From NCBI GenBank assembly GCA_024434115.1, contig QMIT01000004.1, positions 93,073 to 157,072 of the forward strand: 64,000 nucleotides of DNA. The letters are read 5' to 3'. Below are positions 53,270-62,814 of the stretch, in pieces (the first letter of the stretch is position 1; every line of letters begins with the position of its first letter). Source of the stretch: Chloroflexota bacterium. Lineage in GTDB: Bacteria > Chloroflexota > Anaerolineae > Aggregatilineales > J027. A program made the position numbers and the translations under genes. The notes beneath the pieces are model-generated. The model saw nothing but the letters and a program-made list of their open reading frames with translations. It ran no database searches and had not been told where the DNA came from.

Positions 53270-55171
53270 ATGAGCGACTTTAACATCAACACCCATGAGT
53301 GGTATCATCCCGCCCCTTCCATCATCGAAAACGCCCATATCCGCGATTACGAAGAAGTCTATAAACGTGCCGCCGCCGACCCCGAAGCGTTTTGGGCCGA
53401 ACAAGCCAGCGAATTGCACTGGTTCGCCCCATGGGAAAAAGTCCTTGACACCAGCAATGCGCCCTTTTTTAAATGGTTCGTGGGTGGCAAAACCAACATC
53501 GCCTATAACGCGCTTGATCGTCACGTCAAAACATGGCGCAAAAATAAATTGGCGCTGATTTGGGAAGGTGAACCCGGCGATCAGCATACCTACAGCTATT
53601 GGCGCTTGTGGCAAGAAACCAATAAATTCGCCAATGTCCTCCGCAGCATGGGCGTTCGTAAAGGGGATCGGGTCACCATTTACATGGGGCGCGTGCCCGA
53701 ATTGGTCATAGCCATGCTCGCCTGTGCCAAAATTGGTGCGATTCACTCCGTCGTCTATGGCGGATTCAGCGAACATGCCCTTGCAGATCGTATCGAAGAC
53801 GCCCAAAGTCGTGTCGTAGTTACCCAAGACGGCTCGTGGCTGCGTGGGCAGATTGTCGAACTGAAAAAAGTCGTGGATGAAGCGGTTCATCGTCAGCCAA
53901 TTGTGGAAACGGTGATTGTCTTTAAGCGCACCGGACACGGTGTCAAAATGGAACAGGGCCGTGATTATTGGTGGCATGATTTGATGGGCCTGCCCATTGC
54001 CAGCACCCAATATGAAACCGAAGTCATGGACGCCGAAGACCCCCTGTTTATCCTTTACACCAGCGGTACAACGGGCAAACCCAAAGGTGTCTTACATACA
54101 CATGGCGGCTATCAGGTCTACACCAGCACCACCCTCAAATGGGTCTTTGATGTGAACGACGATGATCGTTATTGGTGTGCCGCCGACCCCGGCTGGATTA
54201 CGGGGCACAGCTATATCGTCTATGCCCCATTGATTTTAGGCGCGACAGGCTTCTTGTATGAAGGCGCTCCCAATCATCCCTACCCCAACCGCTGGTGGAA
54301 GATGATTGAATATTACGGCATCAGCATCCTCTATACCGCCCCCACCGCCATTCGCGGATTAATGCGTTTTGGTGAGGCATGGCCCAATCGCCATAACCTC
54401 AGCAGTTTGCGCTTGCTTGGCTCAGTGGGTGAACCCATCAACCCCGAAGCATGGAAATGGTATCATCGTGTCATCGGCAAGGAACGCTGCCCCATCATGG
54501 ATACATGGTGGCAGACCGAAACCGGCGGTTTTATGATTACCCCCTTACCCTCTGTTGGCCTCAAACCCGGCAGCGCCACCCGCCCCTTCCCCGGTATCGA
54601 AATTGATATTGTGGACGACAACGGCAATCCTTGCCCGCCCGGTGTGGATGGCAAGCTGGTCATCAAGAAACCGTGGCCCAGTATGTTGCGTACCGTCTAT
54701 GGCGACGACCAGCGTTATGTGGATCAATATTGGAAAGCCTATGCGAAACAGGGCTGGTATCTCGCGGGTGACTCGGCCCGTTTTGACGAAGATGGTTATG
54801 TCTGGATTATTGGCCGTATTGATGATGTAATCAAAGTCAGTGGGTATCGTTTAGGCACTGCCGAAATTGAATCCGGTTTGGTGAGTCATGCCGCCGTCTC
54901 GGAAGCCGCTGTGATTGGTGTACCAGATGAAATCAAAGGCAGCGTCATTTATGCCTATTGCATTCTACGGCAGGGTTGGGAAGCCAACAGTGAATTGGTG
55001 GATAAGCTGAAAGAACATATCCGCCACGAAGTTGGCCCGATTGCCGTACCAAGCAAAATCGAATTTGTGGATAAACTTCCCAAGACCCGCAGCGGTAAAA
55101 TTATGCGGCGTGTGTTAAAAGCACAGGCACAAGGTTTGCCGTTAGGTGATTTGAGTACACTTGAGGAATAA
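53270..55171 (+). CDS. acsA: Acetyl-CoA synthetase (AMP-forming)
   Basis: The 633-residue enzyme joins acetate, ATP and CoA to acetyl-CoA. The order of motifs is complete: GAIHSVVYGGFSEHALADRI, the phosphate loop YTSGTTGKPKG, GEPINPEAWKWYH, TWWQTETGG, GDSARFDEDGYVWIIGR, the hinge Asp in GRIDDVIKVSGYRLGTAEIE, and PKTRSGKIMRR with the lysine that is regulated by acetylation in this family. The aromatic acetate-pocket tryptophan is seen in TWWQ. Monocistronic or joined with the small membrane gene 6 bases downstream. A close propionyl-CoA synthetase cannot be fully excluded. Confidence 0.93.
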   Translation: MSDFNINTHEWYHPAPSIIENAHIRDYEEVYKRAAADPEAFWAEQASELHWFAPWEKVLDTSNAPFFKWFVGGKTNIAYNALDRHVKTWRKNKLALIWEGEPGDQHTYSYWRLWQETNKFANVLRSMGVRKGDRVTIYMGRVPELVIAMLACAKIGAIHSVVYGGFSEHALADRIEDAQSRVVVTQDGSWLRGQIVELKKVVDEAVHRQPIVETVIVFKRTGHGVKMEQGRDYWWHDLMGLPIASTQYETEVMDAEDPLFILYTSGTTGKPKGVLHTHGGYQVYTSTTLKWVFDVNDDDRYWCAADPGWITGHSYIVYAPLILGATGFLYEGAPNHPYPNRWWKMIEYYGISILYTAPTAIRGLMRFGEAWPNRHNLSSLRLLGSVGEPINPEAWKWYHRVIGKERCPIMDTWWQTETGGFMITPLPSVGLKPGSATRPFPGIEIDIVDDNGNPCPPGVDGKLVIKKPWPSMLRTVYGDDQRYVDQYWKAYAKQGWYLAGDSARFDEDGYVWIIGRIDDVIKVSGYRLGTAEIESGLVSHAAVSEAAVIGVPDEIKGSVIYAYCILRQGWEANSELVDKLKEHIRHEVGPIAVPSKIEFVDKLPKTRSGKIMRRVLKAQAQGLPLGDLSTLEE

Positions 55172-55177
55172 ACCAAC

Positions 55178-55759
55178 ATGCAAGATCCAAATCGGGGCCG
55201 GCGAACAACCCGTTCCCCCAAATCTTCCCCACCTGCCAAACGTCCCTCTCAGTCGTATCGTGACCCACGCCGCGACGAAGCACCGGATGAGTATGATGAT
55301 CCGCGCTATGAACGGTATGCCGACAGTGAGGCAAGTCCAGCCCGCAAGCGAGGCGGGTTTAGCCTCAATTGGCAGGATATTCTGTTCGTAGGGTTGCTCG
55401 TATTGGCAGCGGCACGCGGAGCTAGGAATAAGGATGGGGATGGCTGTTTGCCCGGCAAAGGCTGCCAGCGGGTAACACTTTTGCTCGTCACCAGTGCCGC
55501 CCTCATTGGTGGTGCAATCTACCTTTCCAGCATTGACCAAAACACCTTTAGCAATCAGTTCATCGGTGGGATGGCCTGCATCGGCACGCTTTTATGTTTT
55601 GCAAGTGCGGGTACGCTGTTGCTGGTCTTGTTTGGCATCATCCGCCTTGTCAATCTTGATCTAACGCCTGATAACGCCATGAATAAAGCCGGAGGGTTGC
55701 TAGGCAGTGATGGATTGCTAAACGATGTGTTGGGGGGGCTGTTTAGTAATAAACGCTAG
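55178..55759 (+). CDS. Membrane protein of unknown function
   Basis: The 193 residues have a basic, Pro/Arg/Asp-rich cytoplasmic N-terminus (1-60) and three membrane helices (WQDILFVGLLVLAAARG, VTLLLVTSAALIGGAIYL, FIGGMACIGTLLCFASAGTLLL continuing to about 165). No conserved family is recognised. It is 6 bases after acsA and probably cotranscribed with it. Confidence 0.7.
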   Translation: MQDPNRGRRTTRSPKSSPPAKRPSQSYRDPRRDEAPDEYDDPRYERYADSEASPARKRGGFSLNWQDILFVGLLVLAAARGARNKDGDGCLPGKGCQRVTLLLVTSAALIGGAIYLSSIDQNTFSNQFIGGMACIGTLLCFASAGTLLLVLFGIIRLVNLDLTPDNAMNKAGGLLGSDGLLNDVLGGLFSNKR

Positions 55760-55830
55760 ATTCGGGACACATCAAGCAACGAGCCTTGTACCCAATCGTT
55801 TCTTAAAAATCACGGGAGACGTCACGAACA

Positions 55831-57111
55831 GTGGAAGATAATCCAGTTATCGCCCTGTTTCTCGTACTCGGCATCATGATTATCGCCTCCCGCATTGGTG
55901 GCACCCTAGCTCGCCGATTCCGTCAACCGCGCGTCTTAGGGGAGCTAATTGTCGGCATTTTGCTTGGCCCGACTATGCTCGACCTCCTCCATCTAAATCT
56001 ATTCGATCTAAAACAGGCCCAACTCAGCGAGACCATTCATCAACTCGCTGAGTTGGGTGTACTGCTGCTAATGTTCAAAGTCGGCTTGGATGTCCACCTA
56101 AAGGAACTTGCCAAAGTCGGCAACGTCGCGGCTGTGGCAGGCTTGGTTGGCGCAATCCTCCCTGTTCTCATGACTCTGCCATTAGCAATGGTGTTTGGTG
56201 AAAGATGGCAACCTGCCCTACTCGCAGGGGTTGTATTATCCGCTACTTCGGTGAGCATTTCAGCACAGGTACTGCTCGAAATCGGTGTCCTACGTACCAA
56301 AGAAGGCAATGCTCTGCTTGCGGCGGCACTGGTAGATGATATAGCCGCTATTTTGCTGGTATCATTGGCAATCCCTATTACCAGTGGAGGTCAAATCCAC
56401 GCGGCAGAATTGGCCGAAATCGTGTTACGGATGGCGCTCTATCTAGTGGGTGCTTTTACCGTAGCGTGGTTCAGTATCCCCCGTCTCATCAACTGGCTCA
56501 ATCAATGGCCTGACATCAAGGCATCGTATGGGATACCAGCTATCGCATTGGTTTTGGCACTCTTTTTTGGCTGGTCAGCGGCCTATCTGGGAGGAGTCGC
56601 AAGTATCACCGGGGCATTTATCGCCGGTTTGGGCCTTAGCCGCGCCCATGAAAGCGTCAAACGTCAGATAGATGTTGCCACCACCAACATTGCCTATGCC
56701 TTTTTAGTACCCGTTTTTTTTATCAGCGTTGGCCTTCAAACCGATCTCAGCACCTTTCCATTAAGTGCCCTCCCCTTTGCCATCCTACTTTTAATCGTAG
56801 CCGTCGCCTCCAAAGTTTTGGGCTGCGGCGTCGGGGCGAACCTGACAGGGTTCACGCGCCAAGAATCGCTGCGCTTAGGGGTGTGTATGGTTTCACGCGG
56901 CGAGGTCGGCTTGATTATCGCCTCACTGGGCCTAAGCAGTGGAGTTTTTATCGCTGATGACCCGCTGTTTGCATCGTTATTTTTGGTGATTATACTGACA
57001 ACCGTGATGACACCCCCGCTGGTACGTCGGTCTTTTCACGAATCCGCACCTGTTCGAGAGGTCAATCGAAATTATGTCCAAACTGGTAGTCCTGATTACC
57101 GCCCGGATTGA
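55831..57111 (+). CDS. Kef-type cation:proton antiporter (CPA2), without RCK domain
   Basis: The 426 residues form about 12 helices. Family marks are ARRFRQPRVLGELIVGILLGPTML, LAELGVLLLMFKVGLDVHL and SATSVSISAQVLLEIG. The paired region AALVDDIAAILLV has the two aspartates of the ion site. Another is MVSRGEVGLIIASLG. Unlike KefB/KefC, no C-terminal RCK/TrkA-N nucleotide-binding domain is present. GTG start. The PII-like gene starts inside its last 38 bases, which suggests that a separate small protein regulates this antiporter. Confidence 0.9.
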   Translation: MEDNPVIALFLVLGIMIIASRIGGTLARRFRQPRVLGELIVGILLGPTMLDLLHLNLFDLKQAQLSETIHQLAELGVLLLMFKVGLDVHLKELAKVGNVAAVAGLVGAILPVLMTLPLAMVFGERWQPALLAGVVLSATSVSISAQVLLEIGVLRTKEGNALLAAALVDDIAAILLVSLAIPITSGGQIHAAELAEIVLRMALYLVGAFTVAWFSIPRLINWLNQWPDIKASYGIPAIALVLALFFGWSAAYLGGVASITGAFIAGLGLSRAHESVKRQIDVATTNIAYAFLVPVFFISVGLQTDLSTFPLSALPFAILLLIVAVASKVLGCGVGANLTGFTRQESLRLGVCMVSRGEVGLIIASLGLSSGVFIADDPLFASLFLVIILTTVMTPPLVRRSFHESAPVREVNRNYVQTGSPDYRPD

Positions 57112-57427
57112 AGAGGGTCACACTGTTGGGGAGGCATGGCAGCAAGCAGGGGCGCCAGGAGTGACACTCATCGAAGGTCATGGCCTCCGCCGTATCCAAG
57201 AAGCCACCCAGCATACCGAAATTCTATCCGGCACGTTTTCACTCCTTGAGGTCTTTAAACAGGTAGACATCAGTAGCTTGATTATTTTTACAGTGTTGGA
57301 CGAAGATTGGCTGGTAGATCGTATCCTTGACACCACTGAAAAAATACTGGGTGATCTACGTCAGGCCAATAATGGTATCGCCTTTGTTATCAATCTGGAA
57401 CGCACTGTCGGGATCAATCGCTACTGA
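57074..57427 (+). CDS. PII-like small regulatory protein
   Basis: The 117 residues show an alternating beta-alpha pattern similar to PII/CutA-type trimeric proteins: KLVVLITARIEEGHTVGEAWQQAG, GVTLIEGHGLRRIQE, and SSLIIFTVLDEDWLVDRILDTTEKIL, ending NNGIAFVINLERTVG. The typical T-loop tyrosine of GlnB is not evident. It overlaps the antiporter gene by 38 bases, so translation is likely coupled. PII-like proteins control many transporters; control of the Kef-type antiporter is inferred from this overlap. Confidence 0.75.
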   Translation: MSKLVVLITARIEEGHTVGEAWQQAGAPGVTLIEGHGLRRIQEATQHTEILSGTFSLLEVFKQVDISSLIIFTVLDEDWLVDRILDTTEKILGDLRQANNGIAFVINLERTVGINRY

Positions 57428-57901
57428 AAGTGGCAAATGGGTTATATAACCCACCTTCATAATTTGACCAAGGACGACCTCTCCACAGGTTGTTTTTAGT
57501 TCCCCTGCCTACCCTTCATTGATACCAGTCCACAAGTGTCAAAAATTCTTCAGTTTCACCCTCAAAGAGCCTATTGTCTTAAAAATTCAATGTGAAATCT
57601 CCCATATCCTTACAAATAAAAGCACGCTGTTAACTTTGCAATCGCATGATCTTCAATGTTGATCAACATTATTTGTGTATATTGACAAATCAAGTATGGG
57701 TCATTTGTGCATCTTGCCAAAAAATGATTTTTTAAATTTCTTTACCATGTTTCTATAAAAAAATTTAGCATCCAAAACATTAGCGCCAAGCAAAAGTTAT
57801 TTGGTTAGAAGATCATTTTAGGCGCTCAACCAAAGCTATACCGTAATTACCTATTTCCTCTCTTACATACCTAACCGATCAATATAGTAAGGTGGAGCCA
57901 T
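57428..57901. other. 474-base gene-free, AT-rich leader with two palindromes
   Basis: No plausible gene was seen. It holds TGGGTTATATAACCCA (57438-57453), a perfect palindrome that may act as a weak terminator for the PII-like gene, and AATGTTGATCAACATT (57655-57670), a perfect 16-base palindrome fit for a dimeric regulator. A near-consensus TTGACA is at 57682-57687 but lacks a good -10. The composition is visibly more AT-rich than the flanking genes. The ribosome site AAGGTGGAG lies just before the NhaD-type gene. Confidence 0.6.
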
Positions 57902-59461
57902 ATGTCAAACTATTTAGAACCTGAAAAAGTACCATCCGCCAATCTATTGATGGGTTATGTGCAATCCATCCCCACCGAAGCCCTTACCAAGTGGCTCCCC
58001 GACAACCCCTACGCTAGGAAATTAACCATCTGGGCAACAAGCGTAATTCTCACGGGGCTGTTCGCGGCAATGCTACTCCCTAACGGGGACATGGCCGTTG
58101 CCTTCACCGCTTTGATTACTGCCGTCGTCGGTACTATTCTGTTTGGCGAAGAGCGGATGCCATTGGTTGTTGTAGGTCTAATGATGCTCCCATTAGGTGG
58201 CCTCGGCGATTTTCACGGCATTGTCGAAAACATGGAGTGGGTGCTGTTCATCAAACTTGTGGCCCTGCTCACTTGGGTTGATTTTTTGAACCACACCAAA
58301 TATTTTGAACATCTGATTGAACGCTATTTACCCCGTCAATTGCATGGTTTCCCTCTGATTGCCCTTTTATGTGTACTAGCCGCCTTCTCTGCCGCTTTGA
58401 TTGATGAGGTCAACTCCATTGTGCTGTGGTATTTTGTAACCAAGGCGATTATCGGTTTTACCCCCAAAGGCAAGCTAAGATTAAAAGCCGCTTCATGGAC
58501 AGCAATTGTGATTTTGTTGGTAAGTGCGACCAATATCGGCTCACAATTTTTGCCATTGGGGAATCCAGTCGGCATTGCCATTTCGGTCATCTCTGGCTTA
58601 TCAGCAGTAGATTTTATTACCTACGCATGGCTACCGGGAATCGTAACCCTCGTCTATTTCAACGTGCGGGTTCGCTATAAATTCAGAAGCCTTATCTGGG
58701 AATTCAAATCCGTCACCGTCGAAGACTCCGATTTTGAAGTTTTAGAAGAACACATGGATCAGTACGAAGTCGTGGAATACGAGGAAACACCGACGAGCAA
58801 TGCAACCCACCCTGTTGAGCATAAAGCTGTGCCGATTCCAATTCTTCACAGTCTATTCGGCATCGGGGTCATTGGTTTGGTATTGGCAACTCCTGTCTCC
58901 AACTTTCTCAACTACAGTCCAGAAACTGGCTTGGGCATCTTCGTTCTAGCCCTATTCGCTGGCACGCTGTTCGTTGGCAGCGGCTTCGGGCGTCATACCG
59001 AGCTTGTTCTGCGCGAACTCCCGTGGAATACCTTGTTCTTCATCGTCTTTTTGTTCGGGATTGCGCATGGCCTAGAAACCAGTGGCCTAACGGAATCAGC
59101 CGCCGAGCAAATTTATTCTACTTTTGGGACGAATGAAATTGCGGTCAGAATTGTCATCGTGCTGGTCGCCGCGTTGGTAACGGCCTTTATGGACAACGTG
59201 ATCGCGGTCGCGGTGATTGCGCCAATCATTATTGCGCTAGGAGATCGTGGTTTTGAAACGCATGGGCTGTGGTTCTCGTTGCTTTCAGCAGCAGTAGTCG
59301 CAGGCAATTTGACCCCCATCGGCAGCACCGCCAACATTATCGCCAATGCCAAAGTGAAATCAAGTTGGAGTACATGGTGGAAAACGGGTGGCATATTAGC
59401 CGTCGAGTGCTTAATCATAAATCAAGTGCTGCTCTATCTATGGGAACAGATCATCCGCTGA
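57902..59461 (+). CDS. NhaD-type sodium:proton antiporter (ion transporter superfamily)
   Basis: The 519 residues have about 12 helices of the ArsB/NhaD superfamily. Seen are ALIDEVNSIVLWYFVTKAI, NIGSQFLPLGNPVGIAISVI, TAFMDNVIAVAVIAPIIIALG and NLTPIGSTANIIANAKVKS; the last is the re-entrant hairpin motif of this fold. A charged central loop (about 275-310) separates the two halves. The substrate may be Na+/H+; arsenite export is conceivable given the arsC-like gene at 9306, but the sequence looks closer to NhaD (by eye). It is preceded by a 474-base leader. Confidence 0.85.
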   Translation: MSNYLEPEKVPSANLLMGYVQSIPTEALTKWLPDNPYARKLTIWATSVILTGLFAAMLLPNGDMAVAFTALITAVVGTILFGEERMPLVVVGLMMLPLGGLGDFHGIVENMEWVLFIKLVALLTWVDFLNHTKYFEHLIERYLPRQLHGFPLIALLCVLAAFSAALIDEVNSIVLWYFVTKAIIGFTPKGKLRLKAASWTAIVILLVSATNIGSQFLPLGNPVGIAISVISGLSAVDFITYAWLPGIVTLVYFNVRVRYKFRSLIWEFKSVTVEDSDFEVLEEHMDQYEVVEYEETPTSNATHPVEHKAVPIPILHSLFGIGVIGLVLATPVSNFLNYSPETGLGIFVLALFAGTLFVGSGFGRHTELVLRELPWNTLFFIVFLFGIAHGLETSGLTESAAEQIYSTFGTNEIAVRIVIVLVAALVTAFMDNVIAVAVIAPIIIALGDRGFETHGLWFSLLSAAVVAGNLTPIGSTANIIANAKVKSSWSTWWKTGGILAVECLIINQVLLYLWEQIIR

Positions 59462-59666
59462 TTAATCCACCTCATACAAGCCCATCTTAGCAAAGGTGGG
59501 TTTCGTTCATTTCTCCTGCCAATCTCCATACAAATGCGAATTCATACCAAGATGGATGGCTTGTGAGTTTTTGTTGGGCCAAAAATGTTGAGGGATTGGG
59601 AGTTTCTGGATTTTGGTGGGGGATTTATGGCTAGAGCAGAGGATTTATCTGCTCTTTATTATTTAG

Positions 59667-59738
59667 CTGTGGGACCTGGACTCGAACCAGGACTAATGGA
59701 TCCAGAGTCCACTGTTCTGCCGATTAAACTATCCCACA
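59667..59738 (-). tRNA. tRNA-Gln(CTG)
   Basis: The minus-strand 72-base sequence folds as a cloverleaf: acceptor TGTGGGA (59738-59732) pairs with TCCCACA, discriminator G at 59667, T-arm CCTGG-TTCGAGT-CCAGG, and anticodon loop CTCTGGA with anticodon CTG. The CCA end is not encoded. The sequence at both sides (59462-59666 and 59739-59801) holds no gene. Confidence 0.95.
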
Positions 59739-59801
59739 CTATTTGGTTGTGAATCGCATTGTAGCATGGTCAGACCCCACTGACAAGGGTGTTCACGCTG
59801 A

Positions 59802-60578
59802 CTATTCGGGCCGATACACGAAACCGGGACTACCCAAATACATCCCCCCATCCATATTGATGCACAACCCTTCGGCATAAATATACGGAGTTGAGATCAT
59901 CTCCGATGGCAGGCCTGACATTTTGGTAATGGGGGTGTGCCCATGAATAATCTGTCGGGTGCGGCTGTCCCCATACCGCTGCATGAACTCGGCGGCTCGG
60001 CTGAAATCCCGAAAGGTGAAACGCTCGGCAAAATCTTCTAACAGCCGATCTAGGCCTTCGGTATCTTTGTCTTCAAACAACTGGTGGAAAACGAAATTAA
60101 CTTCATCAATCGTCCGGCCATAGCGGGTATAAAACCACGCATCGGCGTGAACTACCAGCAGCTTGCCCAGCGTGAGCATGGCGGGTAACTGCATCAACCA
60201 ATCAATATGTGAAACCTTTAGCCGTTCCAAATCAGAGGTCTTGCCGCCATTACGCCGCCAATTTGCCAAAAACGTTGAGCCATCATAGGCCAACACTGCC
60301 TGCGGAAAAAAATGAACGGCCACCATAATCAGATCATGGTTGCCTAATACGGCCAATACCTGCCCGCCTGCATCAGCCGCCTCGTGCTGCAAACGCATGA
60401 CAAAATCAATCGTACCGATGCCATCTGGCCCACGATCTACAAAATCCCCCATAAAACATAGCGTCGCCTCGTGCCCTGCCCAATGGAGCTTTTCATCTAT
60501 CAATTTCGCATTTCGCAGCAACGTCGTAAGTTTGTCTAAATGCCCGTGCACATCCCCGACAAAATAAGTATTCCCCAT
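59802..60578 (-). CDS. PPP-type metallophosphoesterase
   Basis: The 258 residues have the full set of metal-binding motifs of PPP-type phosphatases: GDVHGHLDKL, GDFVDRGPD, GNHDLI, VHAD and HGHTPI. This family includes protein Ser/Thr phosphatases and bis(5'-nucleosyl)-tetraphosphatases. It could counter the Ser/Thr kinases of the genome, which is inference. The ATG at 60578 follows GAGGTGG; an upstream GTG at 60584 is inside that ribosome site. It is 15 bases after the YbhN-like gene on the same strand, so they are likely one transcript. Confidence 0.88.
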   Translation of the reverse strand: MGNTYFVGDVHGHLDKLTTLLRNAKLIDEKLHWAGHEATLCFMGDFVDRGPDGIGTIDFVMRLQHEAADAGGQVLAVLGNHDLIMVAVHFFPQAVLAYDGSTFLANWRRNGGKTSDLERLKVSHIDWLMQLPAMLTLGKLLVVHADAWFYTRYGRTIDEVNFVFHQLFEDKDTEGLDRLLEDFAERFTFRDFSRAAEFMQRYGDSRTRQIIHGHTPITKMSGLPSEMISTPYIYAEGLCINMDGGMYLGSPGFVYRPE

Positions 60579-60593
60579 ATCCACCTCAACATG

Positions 60594-61691
60594 TTATGCC
60601 AGTGCTGGCGACTGTTCCTCTTTGTGTCGTTCATATGCCTGAATTTCGGCCTCCAAACTCGGCGGAAAGAGGCGTTTACGAAAAATCAGCGCCAGAACAA
60701 TCCCAACCATCACTCCGAACCACACTTGGAAAATGCCAATCATCAAGACGGCGGCTCCTGTCGCGCTTTTTTCCATCACCACAATGCCGGACAGCATCGC
60801 GCCCACCGTCAGTTCGCGCCCACCTGCCCCGCCCGGCAATGCACTCAACGCCGACACCACCACTGAAAAGCCAAGAATAAACACCGCTTGTACAAACAAC
60901 GCCGTTGAAGCTGTTTCACCCAGCCCCAACAACATCAAGTAAAATCCAACGCAGTCGCAAAAATAAGCCCCGACACCAAACCCAACTGTCCGGGTAATAT
61001 GACGCAGGTGAGCCATTTCATAGCTACTCTCATAGATCACGTGTAGCGACTGCTGGAATCGGCCTATAAAGGGCAAATAGGCTATCCATCTAATGAGTAC
61101 CAGTGCCAATGGGCGTACCTGCACCACTGCAATCACCAGCGTCATAAAGACAATTGCAAATACGATGAGGCCCCGCACATAACCCTGACTGATGGCATCC
61201 GACTCGAATAAATCACCACCACCGATCAAGGCGGAAACCATTACCAAAAGCACCACCGCGAGTCCATCTACCAGCCGTTCCGCGATAATAATTGGGACTG
61301 TCCGCGTGGCGGGTACTCCGGTCATATTTTTGAACACCAGTGCCTTGATGACCTCGGCTGCCTTGCCCGGACTCAATGCAAGGGGCAGGCTTGCCAACCA
61401 CAAAATGAAGCTGTCCTGTAGCTTTACCGTCGCAGGTTGGGTTTCGGTTGCGGGTTGTGTTTCCCCACGTAGCGTGGCATTAACCCCAATAACGCGCAAA
61501 AAATACTGCCATTCACAATAGCGCAGCACCCAATTGACAAGTTTGAGGCCAATAACGGGCAGGAATATCCACAATGGAAATTCACCCAATTTTTTGGCTA
61601 GGTCACGGGCATTGAAGAAAACAATCACCCCAACCACCACTGCCAGCATAAAAATGAGGCTGCCAATGATTTGATTTCGATATTTTCGCAT
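60594..61691 (-). CDS. YbhN/LPG_synthase_TM-type flippase-like membrane protein, second copy
   Basis: The protein is about 365 residues if started at ATG 61691; the frame opens at 61760. It shows the family pattern: LVNWVLRYCEWQYFLRVIGV, LSPGKAAEVIKALVF, TVPIIIAERLVDGLAVVLLV and ALSALPGGAGGRELTVGAML. These match the equivalent segments of the 15516 gene, so the two are paralogues, but this one is paired with a phosphatase and not a glycosyltransferase. The role (lipid or lipid-sugar movement) is inferred. Confidence 0.83.
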   Translation of the reverse strand: MRKYRNQIIGSLIFMLAVVVGVIVFFNARDLAKKLGEFPLWIFLPVIGLKLVNWVLRYCEWQYFLRVIGVNATLRGETQPATETQPATVKLQDSFILWLASLPLALSPGKAAEVIKALVFKNMTGVPATRTVPIIIAERLVDGLAVVLLVMVSALIGGGDLFESDAISQGYVRGLIVFAIVFMTLVIAVVQVRPLALVLIRWIAYLPFIGRFQQSLHVIYESSYEMAHLRHITRTVGFGVGAYFCDCVGFYLMLLGLGETASTALFVQAVFILGFSVVVSALSALPGGAGGRELTVGAMLSGIVVMEKSATGAAVLMIGIFQVWFGVMVGIVLALIFRKRLFPPSLEAEIQAYERHKEEQSPALA

Positions 61692-61887
61692 TTTTGCATA
61701 CTCGCATATTTGCCTATAGATGCCTTTATCAGCATAGACGACCTTGCACATCAGCGTCAATGTCTAAACTTCTCAGAGGGATAGATAGAAAGTTGCGAAA
61801 AGGCCCATTTCTCGCCATACTAGACATTCGTTGAGTGTTATCCTTCTATTATTTTTTACTTTTCTTGGGTAAGGAGTCTGGTCATTC

Positions 61888-62769
61888 ATGGCAAGTCGCC
61901 CTATTACAGTCGGCACATATAATGTCAACAACCTGTTTGACCGTTTTGACGATCCCTATAGTTACAGTGATGACACTTGGAGTCCAAAGGCTACCAAAGC
62001 CAAAGACCTTGACCAACTCTTCCAATTAGGTCAGCGCCTACGTGAAGATGAACCAGATGTATTGGCGATGCAAGAAGTCGAGGACAAAGGCGTTCTGTAT
62101 GAATTTAATGTTGCCCAGTTAGGACGCCATTTTAAAGATTTGGCACTGATTCCCGGCAACGACCCACGTGGCATTGATGTGGCACTTGCCAGCACCCTGC
62201 CCCTCGGCCAAGTGGTGTCCTATCAATTTATCCGTGACAAAGACACTGGGCGCAAGTTATTCTCGCGGGATCTGCTCGAAGTCGAAGTGATGCACCCGGA
62301 TAACCCCTATCAGCGGTTATTTACCATTTTTGTCAACCATTTCAAAAGTAAATTTATTGACCCCAAAGTCAAAGCGGCGGATCGTCCAGCGGCAGAAGCC
62401 GAAAATGACCGCTTGCGGTGGAAACAAGCCACTGCTGTCGCCCAAATTGTCAAAGCGCGTTTCCCCAACCCCAACGACTTTTTTATCATCGCAGGTGATC
62501 TAAACGACACTCCCGATGCGGCGACCCTTGCGCCCCTGTTGCGCGACCCCCAACTGCGTTTATTTAACGTGCTAGATTTGGTTCAAGATACTTCCAAACG
62601 CTGGACACACTATTGGAAAGCCCAAAAGGAATATAGCCAGCTAGATTATTTGCTGCTTTCCCCCGCCCTTGCCCAGTATATTGTGCCGGGGTCGGTACAG
62701 GTCGTTCAAAAAGGATCTATCGGGGGATCAGATCACCGCCCAGTGTATGTCAAACTACAACTCTTTTGA
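61888..62769 (+). CDS. Endonuclease/exonuclease/phosphatase (EEP) family protein
   Basis: The 293 residues have the EEP catalytic motifs in order: GTYNVNNLFD, AMQEVE (metal-binding Glu), VNHFKSK, GDLNDTPD (Asp and Asn) and SDHRPVYV (catalytic Asp-His). No signal peptide or membrane helix is visible. The preceding ribosome site is AAGGAG. The EEP family covers DNases, phosphodiesterases and inositol phosphatases, so the substrate is not defined. It precedes glgC by 45 bases; no functional link is evident. Confidence 0.85.
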   Translation: MASRPITVGTYNVNNLFDRFDDPYSYSDDTWSPKATKAKDLDQLFQLGQRLREDEPDVLAMQEVEDKGVLYEFNVAQLGRHFKDLALIPGNDPRGIDVALASTLPLGQVVSYQFIRDKDTGRKLFSRDLLEVEVMHPDNPYQRLFTIFVNHFKSKFIDPKVKAADRPAAEAENDRLRWKQATAVAQIVKARFPNPNDFFIIAGDLNDTPDAATLAPLLRDPQLRLFNVLDLVQDTSKRWTHYWKAQKEYSQLDYLLLSPALAQYIVPGSVQVVQKGSIGGSDHRPVYVKLQLF

Positions 62770-62814
62770 TTGCTGCTTTTTTATGTCGTTTTCGAGATTG
62801 GGAGGTTCTGAAAC

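Noticed and set aside
53234..54010. 258-codon open frame on the minus strand inside acsA
   Set aside because: It is antisense to a certain acetyl-CoA synthetase gene, has no recognisable domain and is a codon-bias shadow.
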